From Salinibacterium sp. SWN167 (GTDB taxonomy: Bacteria > Actinomycetota > Actinomycetes > Actinomycetales > Microbacteriaceae): a DNA stretch of 64,000 bases. Each line of letters begins with the position of its first letter. The stretch's first letter is position 1. A program made the translations under genes and the position numbers. This document shows positions 43,149 through 51,713 of the stretch, one piece after another. Location of the stretch: positions 620,001 through 684,000 of the forward strand of contig NZ_JADYWU010000001.1 in assembly GCF_015864665.1 (NCBI RefSeq), in the 5' to 3' direction. Below the pieces are notes generated by a model. It ran no database searches. It saw nothing but the letters and a program-made list of their open reading frames with translations, and was not told where the DNA came from.

Positions 43149-44648
43149 GTGAATGACGCCGCTAACACTCCAGACCCTACCGAGGCCGAAGTTTCTGAAC
43201 AGAAAGCTGTTCGGTTAGAGAAGCGTCAGCGACTCATCGATTCGGGCGCTGAGGCGTACCCGGTTGGGGTTGCCATCACCACGAGCATTCCGGCGGTTCG
43301 CGAGAAGTATCCGTCGCTTGAAGCGGATGACACCACGGGCGATGTTGTCGGCCTTGCTGGTCGCATCGTGCACCTCCGCAACACCGGCAAGCTGTGCTTT
43401 GCGTCGTTGCAGTCGGGCGACGGCCAGCGCATCCAGGTCATGGTTTCTCTCGGCGAAGTGGGCGACGAGTCGCTCGCTCTCTGGAAAGAACTTGTTGACC
43501 TCGGCGACCACCTCTTCGTGAGCGGCGAGATCATCTCGAGCCGTCGCGGTGAGCTGTCGGTCATGGTCAAGGAATGGAAGATCGCCGCCAAGGCCGTCTT
43601 GCCCCTCCCGAACCTCCACAAAGACTTGAGCGACGAACAGCGCGTTCGTAGCCGCTACCTCGACCTCATTGTTCGCGAACAGGCCCGCTTCACGGTGCGT
43701 GCCCGCGCCAAGGTCAACTCGAGCCTGCGCGCAACGTTCGCCGCGCACGACTACCTCGAAGTCGAAACGCCGATGCTGCAGACGATGCACGGTGGGGCAT
43801 CCGCTCGTCCGTTCATCACGAACTCGAACGCGTTCGACACCGACCTCTACCTGCGTATCGCGCCGGAACTGTTCTTGAAGCGTGCCGTCGTCGGTGGCAT
43901 TGAGCGCGTGTTTGAGATCAACCGCAACTTCCGCAACGAGGGCGCGGACTCCACGCACTCGCCCGAGTTCGCCATGGTCGAGGCCTACCAGGCCTACGGC
44001 GATTACAACCAAATGGCCGACCTCACGCAGGAGCTTGTTCAGAACTCGGCGGTTGCCGTCACCGGTTCCACGCTCGTTACGCTTTCCGATGGCACCGAGT
44101 ACGACCTCGGCGGCGATTGGGCGCGCATCTCCATGTACGACTCTCTCAACGAGACAGCCGGGCTCAGCATTACCCCACAGACGCCCGCCGCCGAGCTAAA
44201 GGTGCTGGCGGATGCCGTCGACATCGAGGTCACGCAGCCCACCCACGGCAAGTACGTTGAAGAGCTGTGGGAGCACTACGTGAAGCCGGGCCTCGACCGC
44301 CCCACGTTCGTCATGGATTTCCCCGTCGACACGAGCCCGCTCGTGCGCGACCACCGCACCATCGAAGGTGTTGTGGAGAAGTGGGACCTCTACATTCGTG
44401 GGTTCGAACTGGCCACCGGCTACTCCGAACTCGTCGACCCGGTTATCCAGCGTGAACGCTTCGTTGAGCAAGCACTCTTGGCTAGCCAAGGCGACGTCGA
44501 AGCGATGCGACTCGACGAAGACTTCATCCGCGCCCTCGAGCACGGCATGCCGCCGAGCGGTGGAATCGGTGTTGGCGTCGACCGTTTGCTGATGGCCATC
44601 ACTGGTCTCGGCATCCGCGAAACCATCCTTTTTCCGTTGGTTAAGTAA
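43149..44648 (+). CDS. lysS: Lysyl-tRNA synthetase, class II
   Basis: GTG start, 499 residues. The N-terminal OB-fold (GLAGRIVHLRNTGKLCFASL) is followed by class II motif 1 (VRARAKVNSSLRATFAAHDY, LEVETPMLQ), motif 2 (FEINRNFRNEGADSTHSPEF) and motif 3 (GGIGVGVDRLLMAITG). All catalytic elements are intact. There are 58 bases between panC and lysS, and a small membrane-protein gene begins 8 bases after its stop. Confidence 0.97.
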   Translation: MNDAANTPDPTEAEVSEQKAVRLEKRQRLIDSGAEAYPVGVAITTSIPAVREKYPSLEADDTTGDVVGLAGRIVHLRNTGKLCFASLQSGDGQRIQVMVSLGEVGDESLALWKELVDLGDHLFVSGEIISSRRGELSVMVKEWKIAAKAVLPLPNLHKDLSDEQRVRSRYLDLIVREQARFTVRARAKVNSSLRATFAAHDYLEVETPMLQTMHGGASARPFITNSNAFDTDLYLRIAPELFLKRAVVGGIERVFEINRNFRNEGADSTHSPEFAMVEAYQAYGDYNQMADLTQELVQNSAVAVTGSTLVTLSDGTEYDLGGDWARISMYDSLNETAGLSITPQTPAAELKVLADAVDIEVTQPTHGKYVEELWEHYVKPGLDRPTFVMDFPVDTSPLVRDHRTIEGVVEKWDLYIRGFELATGYSELVDPVIQRERFVEQALLASQGDVEAMRLDEDFIRALEHGMPPSGGIGVGVDRLLMAITGLGIRETILFPLVK

Positions 44649-44656
44649 GTACGGCA

Positions 44657-44815
44657 ATGACTGATCCTGTTCCCGGCGAGACTTCGGACGCCTCTGAGGC
44701 GCCAAAGAAGTCGACGATCACCCCGATGCGCATCGCGCTGTGGGTGCTCGTGGCGGGCGCAGGGCTCTTCATGGTGCTTACCGGCCTCGTCGGCGTACTC
44801 GTAAAGGCTCAGTAG
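44657..44815 (+). CDS. Small membrane protein (52 aa), unknown
   Basis: ATG start 8 bases after lysS. It encodes an acidic N-terminus (MTDPVPGETSDASEAPKKST) and one hydrophobic segment (IALWVLVAGAGLFMVLTGLV) ending VLVKAQ. Its stop overlaps the next GTG. Likely translated with lysS; no family known to me. Confidence 0.55.
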   Translation: MTDPVPGETSDASEAPKKSTITPMRIALWVLVAGAGLFMVLTGLVGVLVKAQ

Positions 44816-44904
44816 TGGATCGTAAATCTTCACGGCTCATCATGACTGTGACTCTCGTGGGACTTGTGGTTCTCATCGCTATTGTCACCTTCGTGAACGG
44901 TTAG
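44815..44904 (+). CDS. Very small membrane peptide (29 aa), unknown
   Basis: GTG start in a TAGTG overlap. The translation is MDRKSSRLIMTVTLVGLVVL followed by IAIVTFVNG: a basic N-terminus and one membrane helix. Support comes from the tight spacing between two other small membrane genes. Confidence 0.45.
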   Translation: MDRKSSRLIMTVTLVGLVVLIAIVTFVNG

Positions 44905-44913
44905 GCTAGAGAG

Positions 44914-45102
44914 GTGCCTCAAGAATATTGGTCGAACGCCCTCTTCTCCGTCATCCCGACGATTGCTATTGGCGCCATTTTCTGGATCGTCATGTCGGCC
45001 ATTATTCGTTCTGACCGCACCGAACGTGACAGCTACGCCAAGATCGAAGCCGAAGAGCGCGCCAAAGTAGCCGCTCAGGCAACGACAACCCCTTCGGCGT
45101 AA
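44914..45102 (+). CDS. Small membrane protein (62 aa), unknown
   Basis: GTG start 9 bases after the previous frame. One hydrophobic segment (NALFSVIPTIAIGAIFWIVM) is followed by a charged helix (RTERDSYAKIEAEERAKVAA). This topology is common in conserved actinobacterial proteins encoded after lysS. Function unknown. Confidence 0.6.
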   Translation: MPQEYWSNALFSVIPTIAIGAIFWIVMSAIIRSDRTERDSYAKIEAEERAKVAAQATTTPSA

Positions 45103-45155
45103 ACCTCAGCGGCTGACCGCAGGGGTTCTCTGCGTCGGACGGAAGAGGCCCCTGA

Positions 45156-45197
45156 GTCCGCGAGAAGAAGTTCTGCGTCCGCGAGAAGAAACTCTGC
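45156..45197. repeat. Two tandem 21-bp repeats between convergent genes
   Basis: GTCCGCGAGAAGAAGTTCTG-C and GTCCGCGAGAAGAAACTCTG-C follow each other directly, differing at two positions, just past the end of the LacI-family gene. No known function; possibly remains of a terminator region. Confidence 0.75.
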
Positions 45198-45198
45198 T

Positions 45199-46221
45199 TT
45201 AGGCTGAGCCGCGCAGCTTGATTTCGGTCGGCAGAATGCGACCGGGAGACTCGGGCGTGATGCCGTTCACAAGCTCCAACACCATGGATGCCGCTTCGCG
45301 CCCCAGGAGGTCGGCTGGCTGGCGCACCGTCGTGAGTTGGGGCTGGCACCGCATCGCCCAGTCGCTGTCGTCGAAGCCGACAATGCCGATGTCGCCTGGC
45401 ACTGAGCGCCCGCGTTCGCGCAGCACATCCATGGCGCCAGCAGCGAGAGCATCGGATGCCGCGAAAACTCCGTCGATATCGCCGGCGCGGTCGAGGAGGG
45501 CTTTCATTCCCTCAACGCCACTGGTGCGCGAGTAGAGCGGAAAATCGACAACCAGATTCTCGTCGAACTGGTCGCCCAGGGCATCCCGAAAGCCGGCTAG
45601 TCGTTCGCTACCGGAGTCGCGGTCGAGGGCTGCGGCAATCATGCCGATTTTCTTGCGGCCGGTGGAGAGCAGTTCGCGAGTGATGTCGCGGGCGGCACCG
45701 CGGTTGTCGATGCCGACGTAGGGCATTTCTGGTGCGCTCATGGGGTGGCCGACGAAGACGGCGGGGAGGCCGATGTGGGCGATGGCGTCGGCGATGGGGT
45801 CGTGTTCGCGGGCGGAGACGATGACGGCGCCGTCGACGAAGCCACCGCGCAGGTAGTCAGCAATGCGGGCGCTGTCGCGGTCGGAGCCGATGATGAGGCA
45901 AACGAGTTGGTAGTCGTCTTCAGAGAGACGATCGTTGGTGCCGAGAAGAATCGCGCCGATGTTGGGATCTTCGAGAAAGACGGAGTGGGGCTCATGCACG
46001 ATGAGCGCAATTGCTTTGGAACGCTGGGTGGCAAGGTTGCGGGCCGCCATATTGCGAACGTAGCCGACCTTGGCGATGGCTTTCTCGATGGCCTCTCGCG
46101 CGGAGTCAGAAACGTAAGGTTCGCCGTTGAGCATGCGGGAGACGGTGCCACGGGAGACGTTGGCCTCGGCCGCGACGTCGAAGATTGTCGCGCGGCGTGG
46201 TCGTGCCCCAGGTGTTGCCAT
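45199..46221 (-). CDS. LacI-family repressor of the galactoside locus
   Basis: The 340-residue protein has the LacI helix-turn-helix at the N-terminus (RATIFDVAAEANVSRGTVSR, then MLNGEPYVSDSAREAIEKAI) with the minor-groove hinge region, then a sugar-binding periplasmic-type domain (IALIVHEPHSVFLEDPNIGA, DGVFAASDALAAGAMDVLRE, GIVGFDDSDWAMRCQPQLTT). It is divergent from the beta-galactosidase operon and presumably represses it until a galactoside is present. Confidence 0.92.
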   Translation of the reverse strand: MATPGARPRRATIFDVAAEANVSRGTVSRMLNGEPYVSDSAREAIEKAIAKVGYVRNMAARNLATQRSKAIALIVHEPHSVFLEDPNIGAILLGTNDRLSEDDYQLVCLIIGSDRDSARIADYLRGGFVDGAVIVSAREHDPIADAIAHIGLPAVFVGHPMSAPEMPYVGIDNRGAARDITRELLSTGRKKIGMIAAALDRDSGSERLAGFRDALGDQFDENLVVDFPLYSRTSGVEGMKALLDRAGDIDGVFAASDALAAGAMDVLRERGRSVPGDIGIVGFDDSDWAMRCQPQLTTVRQPADLLGREAASMVLELVNGITPESPGRILPTEIKLRGSA

Positions 46222-46273
46222 AACCCCATGCTAGCGCTCTCACGGGTGCGGCACTGGCCCCGTTTCGCGGGAC

Positions 46274-46390
46274 TGTTCACGCTCACAGACACGCCGACCG
46301 CTTGACACAACGAATAAGGCTCGCTTAGTGTGTGAACGCTCCCAGAGATTGTCGCCAATTTTTGTGGGTGAGGTTCTGTGCACGTTCACA
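46274..46390 (+). promoter_or_regulatory. Promoter with three LacI-type operators before the galactoside operon
   Basis: Three 14-bp near-palindromes share the TGTGAACGNTCACA pattern: TGTTCACGCTCACA at 46274-46287, TGTGAACGCTCCCA at 46331-46344 and TGTGCACGTTCACA at 46377-46390. A promoter with TTGACA at 46302 and TTAGTG/TAGTGT 17-18 bases later lies between the first two, so the second operator covers the transcription start. Central CG is typical of LacI-family sites. Confidence 0.7.
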
Positions 46391-46456
46391 GAACTCGGAC
46401 AATTGTGAGTAGAACTGCTGACCCAGCAGCTGCACCCATCGCCAAAGGAGGCACGC

Positions 46457-48496
46457 GTGACCATACCCCGCGCAGATCGCGTCGCGAGCTGGTCACCCGA
46501 ATCCCTCGTGCTCGGTTGTGACTACAACCCCGAGCAGTGGTCCGAAGAAGTGTGGCAGCACGACGTCGCCCTCATGCAGCAGGCTGGGGTCACCCTCGTC
46601 GCGATCAACATCTTCGGCTGGGCCGAGATTGAGCCGCGAGCGGGAGAGTACAACTTCACTCGCCTCGACGCGATCATGGATCTGCTGCACTCTGCCGGCA
46701 TCCGGGTGAACCTGGGCACTGGCACCTCATCGCCGCCCGCGTGGCTTACGACGGCGCACCCCGATATTCTGCCCACCGCCGCCGATGGCACCCGTCGCTG
46801 GCAGGGCGGCCGCCAAGGGTGGTGCCCGAGTTCTCCCGAGTTCCGTACTGCGGCACTCGGTCTCGTTGCGAAGGTCGCCGAGCGCTACAGCGACCACCCT
46901 GCGCTCGCGATGTGGCACGTCTCGAACGAACTCGGATGCCACAACGCGCACTGCTACTGCGACACTTCTGCTGCCGCGTTCCGCGTCTGGTTGCAGTCGC
47001 GCTACGACACCATCGATGGGCTCAACGCCGCCTGGGGCACGACCTTCTGGAGCCAGCGCTACAGCGACTGGAACGAAGTGTTGCCGCCCCGCGCCACGCT
47101 CTCGTCGGCGAACCCTGCGCAACGCCTCGACTTCAACCGCTTCAGCTCCGACGAGCTCCTCGGCTACTACAAGGCCGAGGCGACACTGCTGCGCTCGCAG
47201 AGCAGCATCCCGGTGACCACGAACTTCATGGTGACCGCGCACATCCGCAGCCAAAACTACTGGCAGTGGGCGAGCGAAATGGATGTCATCGCTAACGATC
47301 ACTACCTCGATCACCGGCTGCCGCATCCGAACAATGAACTCTCGTTTGCTGCCGACCTCACTCGTGGGCTCGCCCAGGGCGAGCCGTGGATGCTCATGGA
47401 GCAGGCCAGCAGCGCGGTGAGCTGGCAGCCATACAACTTGGCGAAGCAGCCGGGTGAAATGCTTCGCAACACGTTGACGCACGTTGCTCGGGGAGCAGAC
47501 ACCGTCTGCTTTTTCCAGTGGCGAGCGTCACGACAAGGCGCCGAGAAATTTCATTCGGCTCTGCTCCCTCACGCTGGTACTGACACTGCTGTGTGGCGCG
47601 AGACCCTCGACCTGGGTGAGAAACTCCACTCCCTCGAGACTCTCGCGGGCACTCGGGTCGAGGCGTCCGTTGCCCTCGTCTTCAGCTGGGAATCCTGGTG
47701 GGCGGCCGAGGGCGACTCGCAGCCATCGTCTGCCGTGCGCTACCTCGAGCAGGTTCACGCGGCGTACAACGCTGCTAGCGCGAACGGCGTCACGGTCGAC
47801 ATCGTCGCCCCGGGTGCTGCGCTCGACGCCTACAAGCTCGTCATTGTTCCTAGCCTCTACCTCGTCGACGACGCGAGTGCGGCCGTCATCAGCGATTACG
47901 TTGCGGGCGGTGGCAACGCCGTTGTTACGTTCTTCTCCGGCATCGTGGACGAAACCGACGGCATCCGCCTCGATGCCACTGGCGATACCCCTCCCGGTGC
48001 CTTCAGCCACGTGCTTGGCGCCTGGACCGAACAGTTCATGCCTGTGAAGCCCGAAACGCGCCTCATGCTGAACGACGGCGGTAACGCGAGCATCTGGGCC
48101 GAGCACGTCCGCCCCACCACAGCGGATGTCGTTGCCGAGTTCGCGTCCGGCCCCATTCCTGGTGGCCCGGCCATCACTCGCAACCGTTTCGGTTCGGGAA
48201 CTGCGTGGTACGTGGCTACCGCGCTCGACGCCCCGAGCTTTGCCGACCTGATGGGCCGCGCACTCAACGAGGCCGGTGTCGAACAACTCGAACTCCCCGC
48301 CGGCGTCGAAGTGGTGACGCGATCAAACGCCACCGACCGCTTCCGTTTTGTGATTAACCACAGCGCGCATGAGATTTCTTTCCCCGCCGACGGCGCAGAA
48401 TTGTTGACGGAAACTGCAGTCACAGGTTCGGTGGCTGTTCCCGCTGGTGGCGTTCGCGTCATCCGCCTGACTGTCGAAGAAGGAGCAACGCGATGA
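46457..48496 (+). CDS. Beta-galactosidase, glycoside hydrolase family 42
   Basis: The 679-residue protein starts at GTG after AAAGGAGG. Family features include GCDYNPEQWSEEVWQHDVAL, the acid/base Glu158 in HVSNELGCHN and the nucleophile Glu315 in LMEQASS, with YNFTRLDAIMDLLHSAGIRV and the cysteine cluster CHNAHCYCD of the metal-binding GH42 type. Domains B (trimer-forming) and C follow. No signal peptide, so it acts in the cytoplasm on imported galactosides. ATGA overlap with the permease gene. Confidence 0.93.
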   Translation: MTIPRADRVASWSPESLVLGCDYNPEQWSEEVWQHDVALMQQAGVTLVAINIFGWAEIEPRAGEYNFTRLDAIMDLLHSAGIRVNLGTGTSSPPAWLTTAHPDILPTAADGTRRWQGGRQGWCPSSPEFRTAALGLVAKVAERYSDHPALAMWHVSNELGCHNAHCYCDTSAAAFRVWLQSRYDTIDGLNAAWGTTFWSQRYSDWNEVLPPRATLSSANPAQRLDFNRFSSDELLGYYKAEATLLRSQSSIPVTTNFMVTAHIRSQNYWQWASEMDVIANDHYLDHRLPHPNNELSFAADLTRGLAQGEPWMLMEQASSAVSWQPYNLAKQPGEMLRNTLTHVARGADTVCFFQWRASRQGAEKFHSALLPHAGTDTAVWRETLDLGEKLHSLETLAGTRVEASVALVFSWESWWAAEGDSQPSSAVRYLEQVHAAYNAASANGVTVDIVAPGAALDAYKLVIVPSLYLVDDASAAVISDYVAGGGNAVVTFFSGIVDETDGIRLDATGDTPPGAFSHVLGAWTEQFMPVKPETRLMLNDGGNASIWAEHVRPTTADVVAEFASGPIPGGPAITRNRFGSGTAWYVATALDAPSFADLMGRALNEAGVEQLELPAGVEVVTRSNATDRFRFVINHSAHEISFPADGAELLTETAVTGSVAVPAGGVRVIRLTVEEGATR

Positions 48497-49425
48497 CTAC
48501 AGACATTGCCACGCCCGCCACACCAAAAAAGGCGGTGACGAAGAAGATCCGGGTGAAGACTAAGGCCACGAATAACCGTGCAGCGGTGCTGTTCTTCATC
48601 GCGCCGTTCTCCATACTGTTCAGCCTGTTCTACATTTTGCCGATTCTGGTGGCGATCTATCAGTCGTTGCTGACGGTCGAGCGTGAAGGCACCTTCGGTA
48701 AGCCAACGGAGGTGTTCGGCGGTTTCGTGCAGTACGCACGAGTCTTCCAAGACTCCTCGTTCTGGGATTCCATTCTTCGGGTTCTCGGCTTCGGCATCGT
48801 TCAGGTGCCGGTCATGCTGGGGCTGGCGCTGCTGCTGGCGCTTCTGCTGGACTCGCCGCTGGTCAAGGGCAAGCGGTTCTTCCGTCTCGCCTTCTTCGCA
48901 CCGTATGCCGTGCCGGGTGTTATCGCCGCTGTCATGTGGGGCTTCCTTTACTCGCCCAACCTGTCGCCGTTCACCGCGATCACGAAAGAGATCAACTTCT
49001 TGGGCGCCGACCTTGTGCTCTGGTCGATCGCGAACGTTGTCACGTGGGTCTTCGTCGGCTACAACATGATCATCATCTACTCGGCGCTGCTGGCGATTCC
49101 GAGCGAGATTTACGAAGCAGCCCGCCTCGATGGGGCGTCGCAAGCTCGAATCGCGTGGTCGATCAAGATCCCGTTGATCACTCCGGCGATTACCCTCACC
49201 GCAATCTTCTCCATCATCGGAACTCTGCAGCTGCTCGCCGAGCCACAAGTGTTCAAGAGCTTCACGTCTGCTGTGACGAGCACCTACACCCCTAACTTGC
49301 TCATCTACTCGACAGCGTCGGTGCCGAACGTGAACCTCGCCGCAGCCTTCTCGGTGGTTCTCGCGCTCTTCACCTTCGCGCTCTCATTCACCGTGCTCAA
49401 GTTCACCCAGCGAAAGGCTGACTGA
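48493..49425 (+). CDS. Sugar ABC transporter permease (MalF/UgpA type)
   Basis: The 310-residue protein has a Lys-rich N-terminus, six membrane segments and the EAA loop EAARLDGASQARIAWSIKIP near residue 215, the ATPase contact. ATGA overlap upstream and one-base overlap with the partner permease. It belongs to the CUT1 group of oligosaccharide importers. Confidence 0.92.
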   Translation: MTTDIATPATPKKAVTKKIRVKTKATNNRAAVLFFIAPFSILFSLFYILPILVAIYQSLLTVEREGTFGKPTEVFGGFVQYARVFQDSSFWDSILRVLGFGIVQVPVMLGLALLLALLLDSPLVKGKRFFRLAFFAPYAVPGVIAAVMWGFLYSPNLSPFTAITKEINFLGADLVLWSIANVVTWVFVGYNMIIIYSALLAIPSEIYEAARLDGASQARIAWSIKIPLITPAITLTAIFSIIGTLQLLAEPQVFKSFTSAVTSTYTPNLLIYSTASVPNVNLAAAFSVVLALFTFALSFTVLKFTQRKAD

Positions 49426-50303
49426 TGAGTGCCACCAAAGCTCCCGTGAAGAAGCACAACGGTCCTCGCGAAAGCCTCTTCTCGCGTTCGGGTGCCATGC
49501 TCGTGATGGCAATCTGCACGTTCTACTTCCTGATTCCGATCTGGTGGCTTTTCGTCGCAGCGACGAAAGACCGTGGCGACTTCACCTCGTCTGCGCCGCT
49601 GTGGTTCGCTGACTTCAACCTGGTTGAGAACATCGTCAATCTGGCGAACTACCGCGATGGACTCTTCTTCCAGTGGATGCTCAACAGCATCCTTTACGCC
49701 GGAGCTGGTGCCGCCGTCGCGACGCTCTTCGCCACGATGATGGGTTATGCGCTAGCGAAGTACAGCTTCCGCGGCCGCGAAACGCTCTTCAACGTGGTGC
49801 TGGGTGGCGTGCTGGTTCCCGCAACGGCGCTCGCGCTTCCGTTGTTCTTGGTCTTCAGCCAGGTGGGCGCCACCAACACATTCTGGTCGGTGTTCTTGCC
49901 GAGTATCGTGAGCCCGTTCGGCGTCTACCTCGCTCGTATTTATGCGACCTCGAGTGTGCCAGACGAACTGGTCGAAGCTGCGCGCATCGATGGTTCCGGA
50001 GAAGTACGCACCTTCTTTACCGTTGCCACCCGACTCATGACGCCGGCAATGGTCACGATCTTCCTCTTCCAGTTCGTCACGATCTGGAACAACTTCTTCC
50101 TACCGCTCATCATGCTGCGCGACGAGAAGCTGTTCCCCGTGACGCTTGGTCTTTACATCTGGAATAGCCAAGTGAACCAGATCCCCGAAATTCGGGCATA
50201 CGTGATCATCGGCGCACTGCTGTCGATCATCCCGCTCATCATTGCTTTCCTCAGCCTGCAGCGCTTCTGGCGCAGCGGACTAGGAACCGGCGCACTCAAG
50301 TAG
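49425..50303 (+). CDS. Sugar ABC transporter permease (MalG/UgpE type)
   Basis: The 292-residue partner permease has six segments and the EAA loop EAARIDGSGEVRTFFTVATR. It starts in a TGATG overlap with the first permease gene. Together they form the membrane channel of the galactoside importer. Confidence 0.92.
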   Translation: MSATKAPVKKHNGPRESLFSRSGAMLVMAICTFYFLIPIWWLFVAATKDRGDFTSSAPLWFADFNLVENIVNLANYRDGLFFQWMLNSILYAGAGAAVATLFATMMGYALAKYSFRGRETLFNVVLGGVLVPATALALPLFLVFSQVGATNTFWSVFLPSIVSPFGVYLARIYATSSVPDELVEAARIDGSGEVRTFFTVATRLMTPAMVTIFLFQFVTIWNNFFLPLIMLRDEKLFPVTLGLYIWNSQVNQIPEIRAYVIIGALLSIIPLIIAFLSLQRFWRSGLGTGALK

Positions 50304-50378
50304 TCGCCCGCTCGACCACTCGGACTACCCCCGAGGGAAACCCCGCATCACAATCACAATCACTAGGAAGGTAATCGC

Positions 50379-51713
50379 ATGGCTAATCGCATAGCTCGCG
50401 CTGGAGGAGCATTGGTGCTCGTCTCCGCGCTCGCACTCTCAGCATGCTCCACCGGTGCAGGCACAGACGGTGGCACTGACGCCGCTGACGCGTGCACCCC
50501 GTCAGACGGACCCGTAACGCTCAGCTTCACCACATGGCTGCCCGGCATGGAAGATGCCGCAGCAATCTGGAACGAGCAGAACCCCGACATCCAAGTTGAG
50601 GTTCAGACGGGACCCAACGGTCTTGGCGGAACGTACAACAACTTCTTCAACCAGATCGAAGCCGGCAACGCGCCCGACCTTGGTCAGATTGAATACGACG
50701 CCCTGCCCAACTTCCGCGTACAAGACGGCGTTGTCAACATCGCCTCGTGTGAGGGAGTAATGGACGCTCAGGACGAGTTCATCGACTGGACCTGGAGCCA
50801 GGTCACCTTCGGTGAAGAAGACTCGGTCTACGCAATTCCGCAGGACACCGGCCCCGAGGCTCTGTTCTACCGTGCCGACCTGTTCGAAGCCGCTGGCATC
50901 GACATCCCCACCACGTGGGACGAATACGCAGAGGCTGCCGCGCAGATTCGTGAAGAGGGTGGCTACATCACCAACTTCTCACAGAGCGACATCAACGCCT
51001 TCGCCGGACTCGTCTGGCAGGCAGATGGCCAGTGGTTCGAAAACGACGGCGAAGCCTGGGACGTAACCCTTGACTCGCCCGAGTCGCTCAAGGTTGCTGA
51101 CTACTGGCAGGGACTGCTTGACGATGACCTCGTTGCCACCCTCCCGGCCTGGACCGACGAGTGGAACAACGGCTACAACTCCGGTGACGTCTGGAGCTGG
51201 GTTTCTGCAGTATGGGGTGCAAACTCCATCACGAGTGGTGCACCTGACACCGCAGGCAACTGGGCTGTAGCTCCGATGCCGCAGTGGAACGAAGGCGACT
51301 CTGCAGCCGGCAACTGGGGCGGATCGAGCACTGCTGTTCTCAAGGGAAGCGAACACCCCTACGAGGCGGCACAGTTCGCTCTCTGGTTGAACACCGACCC
51401 TGAGGCACTCGCCAGCATGAACGCAACGGCGAACATCTACCCCGCAACGAAGACCGGTGGCGACCTGCCGGCCTTCTCCGAAGGTCTCGACTTCTTCGGC
51501 GGACAGAACATCTACGACGTCTTCGCCGCTGCCGGCGCAGAAGTTAACCCTGACTTCACGTGGGGCCCGACTATGACGCAGGTGTACACGGATGTTGCTG
51601 ACGGATTCTCTGGCGCCATCTCTGGCTCAGGCACCCTCACGGATGCGTTGACCATCGGTCAGCAGAAGACAATCGACGCCATGAAGGCTGCCGCGATTGC
51701 TGTCAACGAATAA
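50379..51713 (+). CDS. Sugar-binding lipoprotein of the ABC importer
   Basis: ATG preceded by AGGAAGG. The 444-residue protein has a lipoprotein signal (ALVLVSALALSACSTG) and a family-1 extracellular solute-binding fold (TLSFTTWLPGMEDAAAIWNE, GNAPDLGQIEYDALPNF, YAIPQDTGPEALFYRADLFE, Trp-rich sites). It captures the oligosaccharide outside the membrane. No ATPase is encoded in the operon, so a shared MsmK-like ATPase probably powers it. Confidence 0.92.
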   Translation: MANRIARAGGALVLVSALALSACSTGAGTDGGTDAADACTPSDGPVTLSFTTWLPGMEDAAAIWNEQNPDIQVEVQTGPNGLGGTYNNFFNQIEAGNAPDLGQIEYDALPNFRVQDGVVNIASCEGVMDAQDEFIDWTWSQVTFGEEDSVYAIPQDTGPEALFYRADLFEAAGIDIPTTWDEYAEAAAQIREEGGYITNFSQSDINAFAGLVWQADGQWFENDGEAWDVTLDSPESLKVADYWQGLLDDDLVATLPAWTDEWNNGYNSGDVWSWVSAVWGANSITSGAPDTAGNWAVAPMPQWNEGDSAAGNWGGSSTAVLKGSEHPYEAAQFALWLNTDPEALASMNATANIYPATKTGGDLPAFSEGLDFFGGQNIYDVFAAAGAEVNPDFTWGPTMTQVYTDVADGFSGAISGSGTLTDALTIGQQKTIDAMKAAAIAVNE

